From Deltaproteobacteria bacterium (GTDB lineage: Bacteria; Myxococcota_A; UBA9160): DNA of 5,781 bases. Every line of letters begins with the position of its first letter. The first letter of the stretch is position 1. The translations under genes were made by a program, and so were the position numbers. The DNA is taken from contig DOUU01000011.1 of assembly GCA_003520425.1 (NCBI GenBank), positions 1-5,781 of the forward strand, read 5' to 3'. Below are positions 5,781-5,781 of the stretch, one piece after another. The notes under the pieces are model-generated. The model worked only from the letters and a program-made list of their open reading frames with translations. It ran no database searches and was not told where the DNA came from.

Positions 5781-5781
5781 G

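Noticed and set aside
1..5781. CRISPR arrays, tRNA or rRNA genes, insertion sequences
   Set aside because: No regularly spaced direct repeats, no tRNA-like fold, no rRNA-like sequence and no transposase motifs were seen on either strand.

Overview
This is a high-GC window (visibly well over 60% G+C) with dense, mostly co-oriented genes. Its gene order is that of the type IV pilus locus known from Myxococcus xanthus: pilA, pilG, pilH, pilI, pilD. That order, a delta-type pilin with a DxDxDG loop, and the base composition suggest a high-GC deltaproteobacterial-grade organism (Myxococcota, Desulfobacterota or a related uncultured lineage). The sequence alone does not fix the species.

Layout on the + strand: (1) bases 1-255 hold the C-terminal 84 codons of a pilin-like protein cut by the window edge. 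(2) 286-1215 encode a membrane-anchored or exported helical-repeat protein in the PilG position. (3) 1212-2177 encode an ABC transporter ATPase (PilH-like), overlapping the previous gene by 4 bases (ATGA). (4) 2174-2950 encode a six-helix ABC-2 type permease (PilI-like), again overlapping by 4 bases (GTGA). (5) 2951-3250 is a 300-base purine-rich gap with no convincing gene but three short inverted repeats. (6) 3251-4126 encode a prepilin peptidase/N-methyltransferase (PilD) with the tetracysteine motif and both catalytic aspartate regions. (7) 4196-5071 encode a class I SAM-dependent methyltransferase of unknown substrate behind a strong ribosome binding site. On the - strand, the 3' end of a family 2 glycosyltransferase (5136-5780, cut by the window edge) converges on the methyltransferase across a 64-base spacer.

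How the genes fit together: pilin is the pilus subunit, and PilD cleaves and methylates its leader at the inner membrane. The PilG/PilH/PilI trio would form an ABC complex that in M. xanthus is needed for pilus biogenesis but whose cargo is not established. The two 4-base overlaps imply that the three ABC-module proteins are made in a coupled, stoichiometric way. The methyltransferase and glycosyltransferase have no demonstrated link to pili. The best candidate for an under-described system is the PilG/H/I module, together with the structured gap before pilD. Nothing here is clearly a wholly new system.
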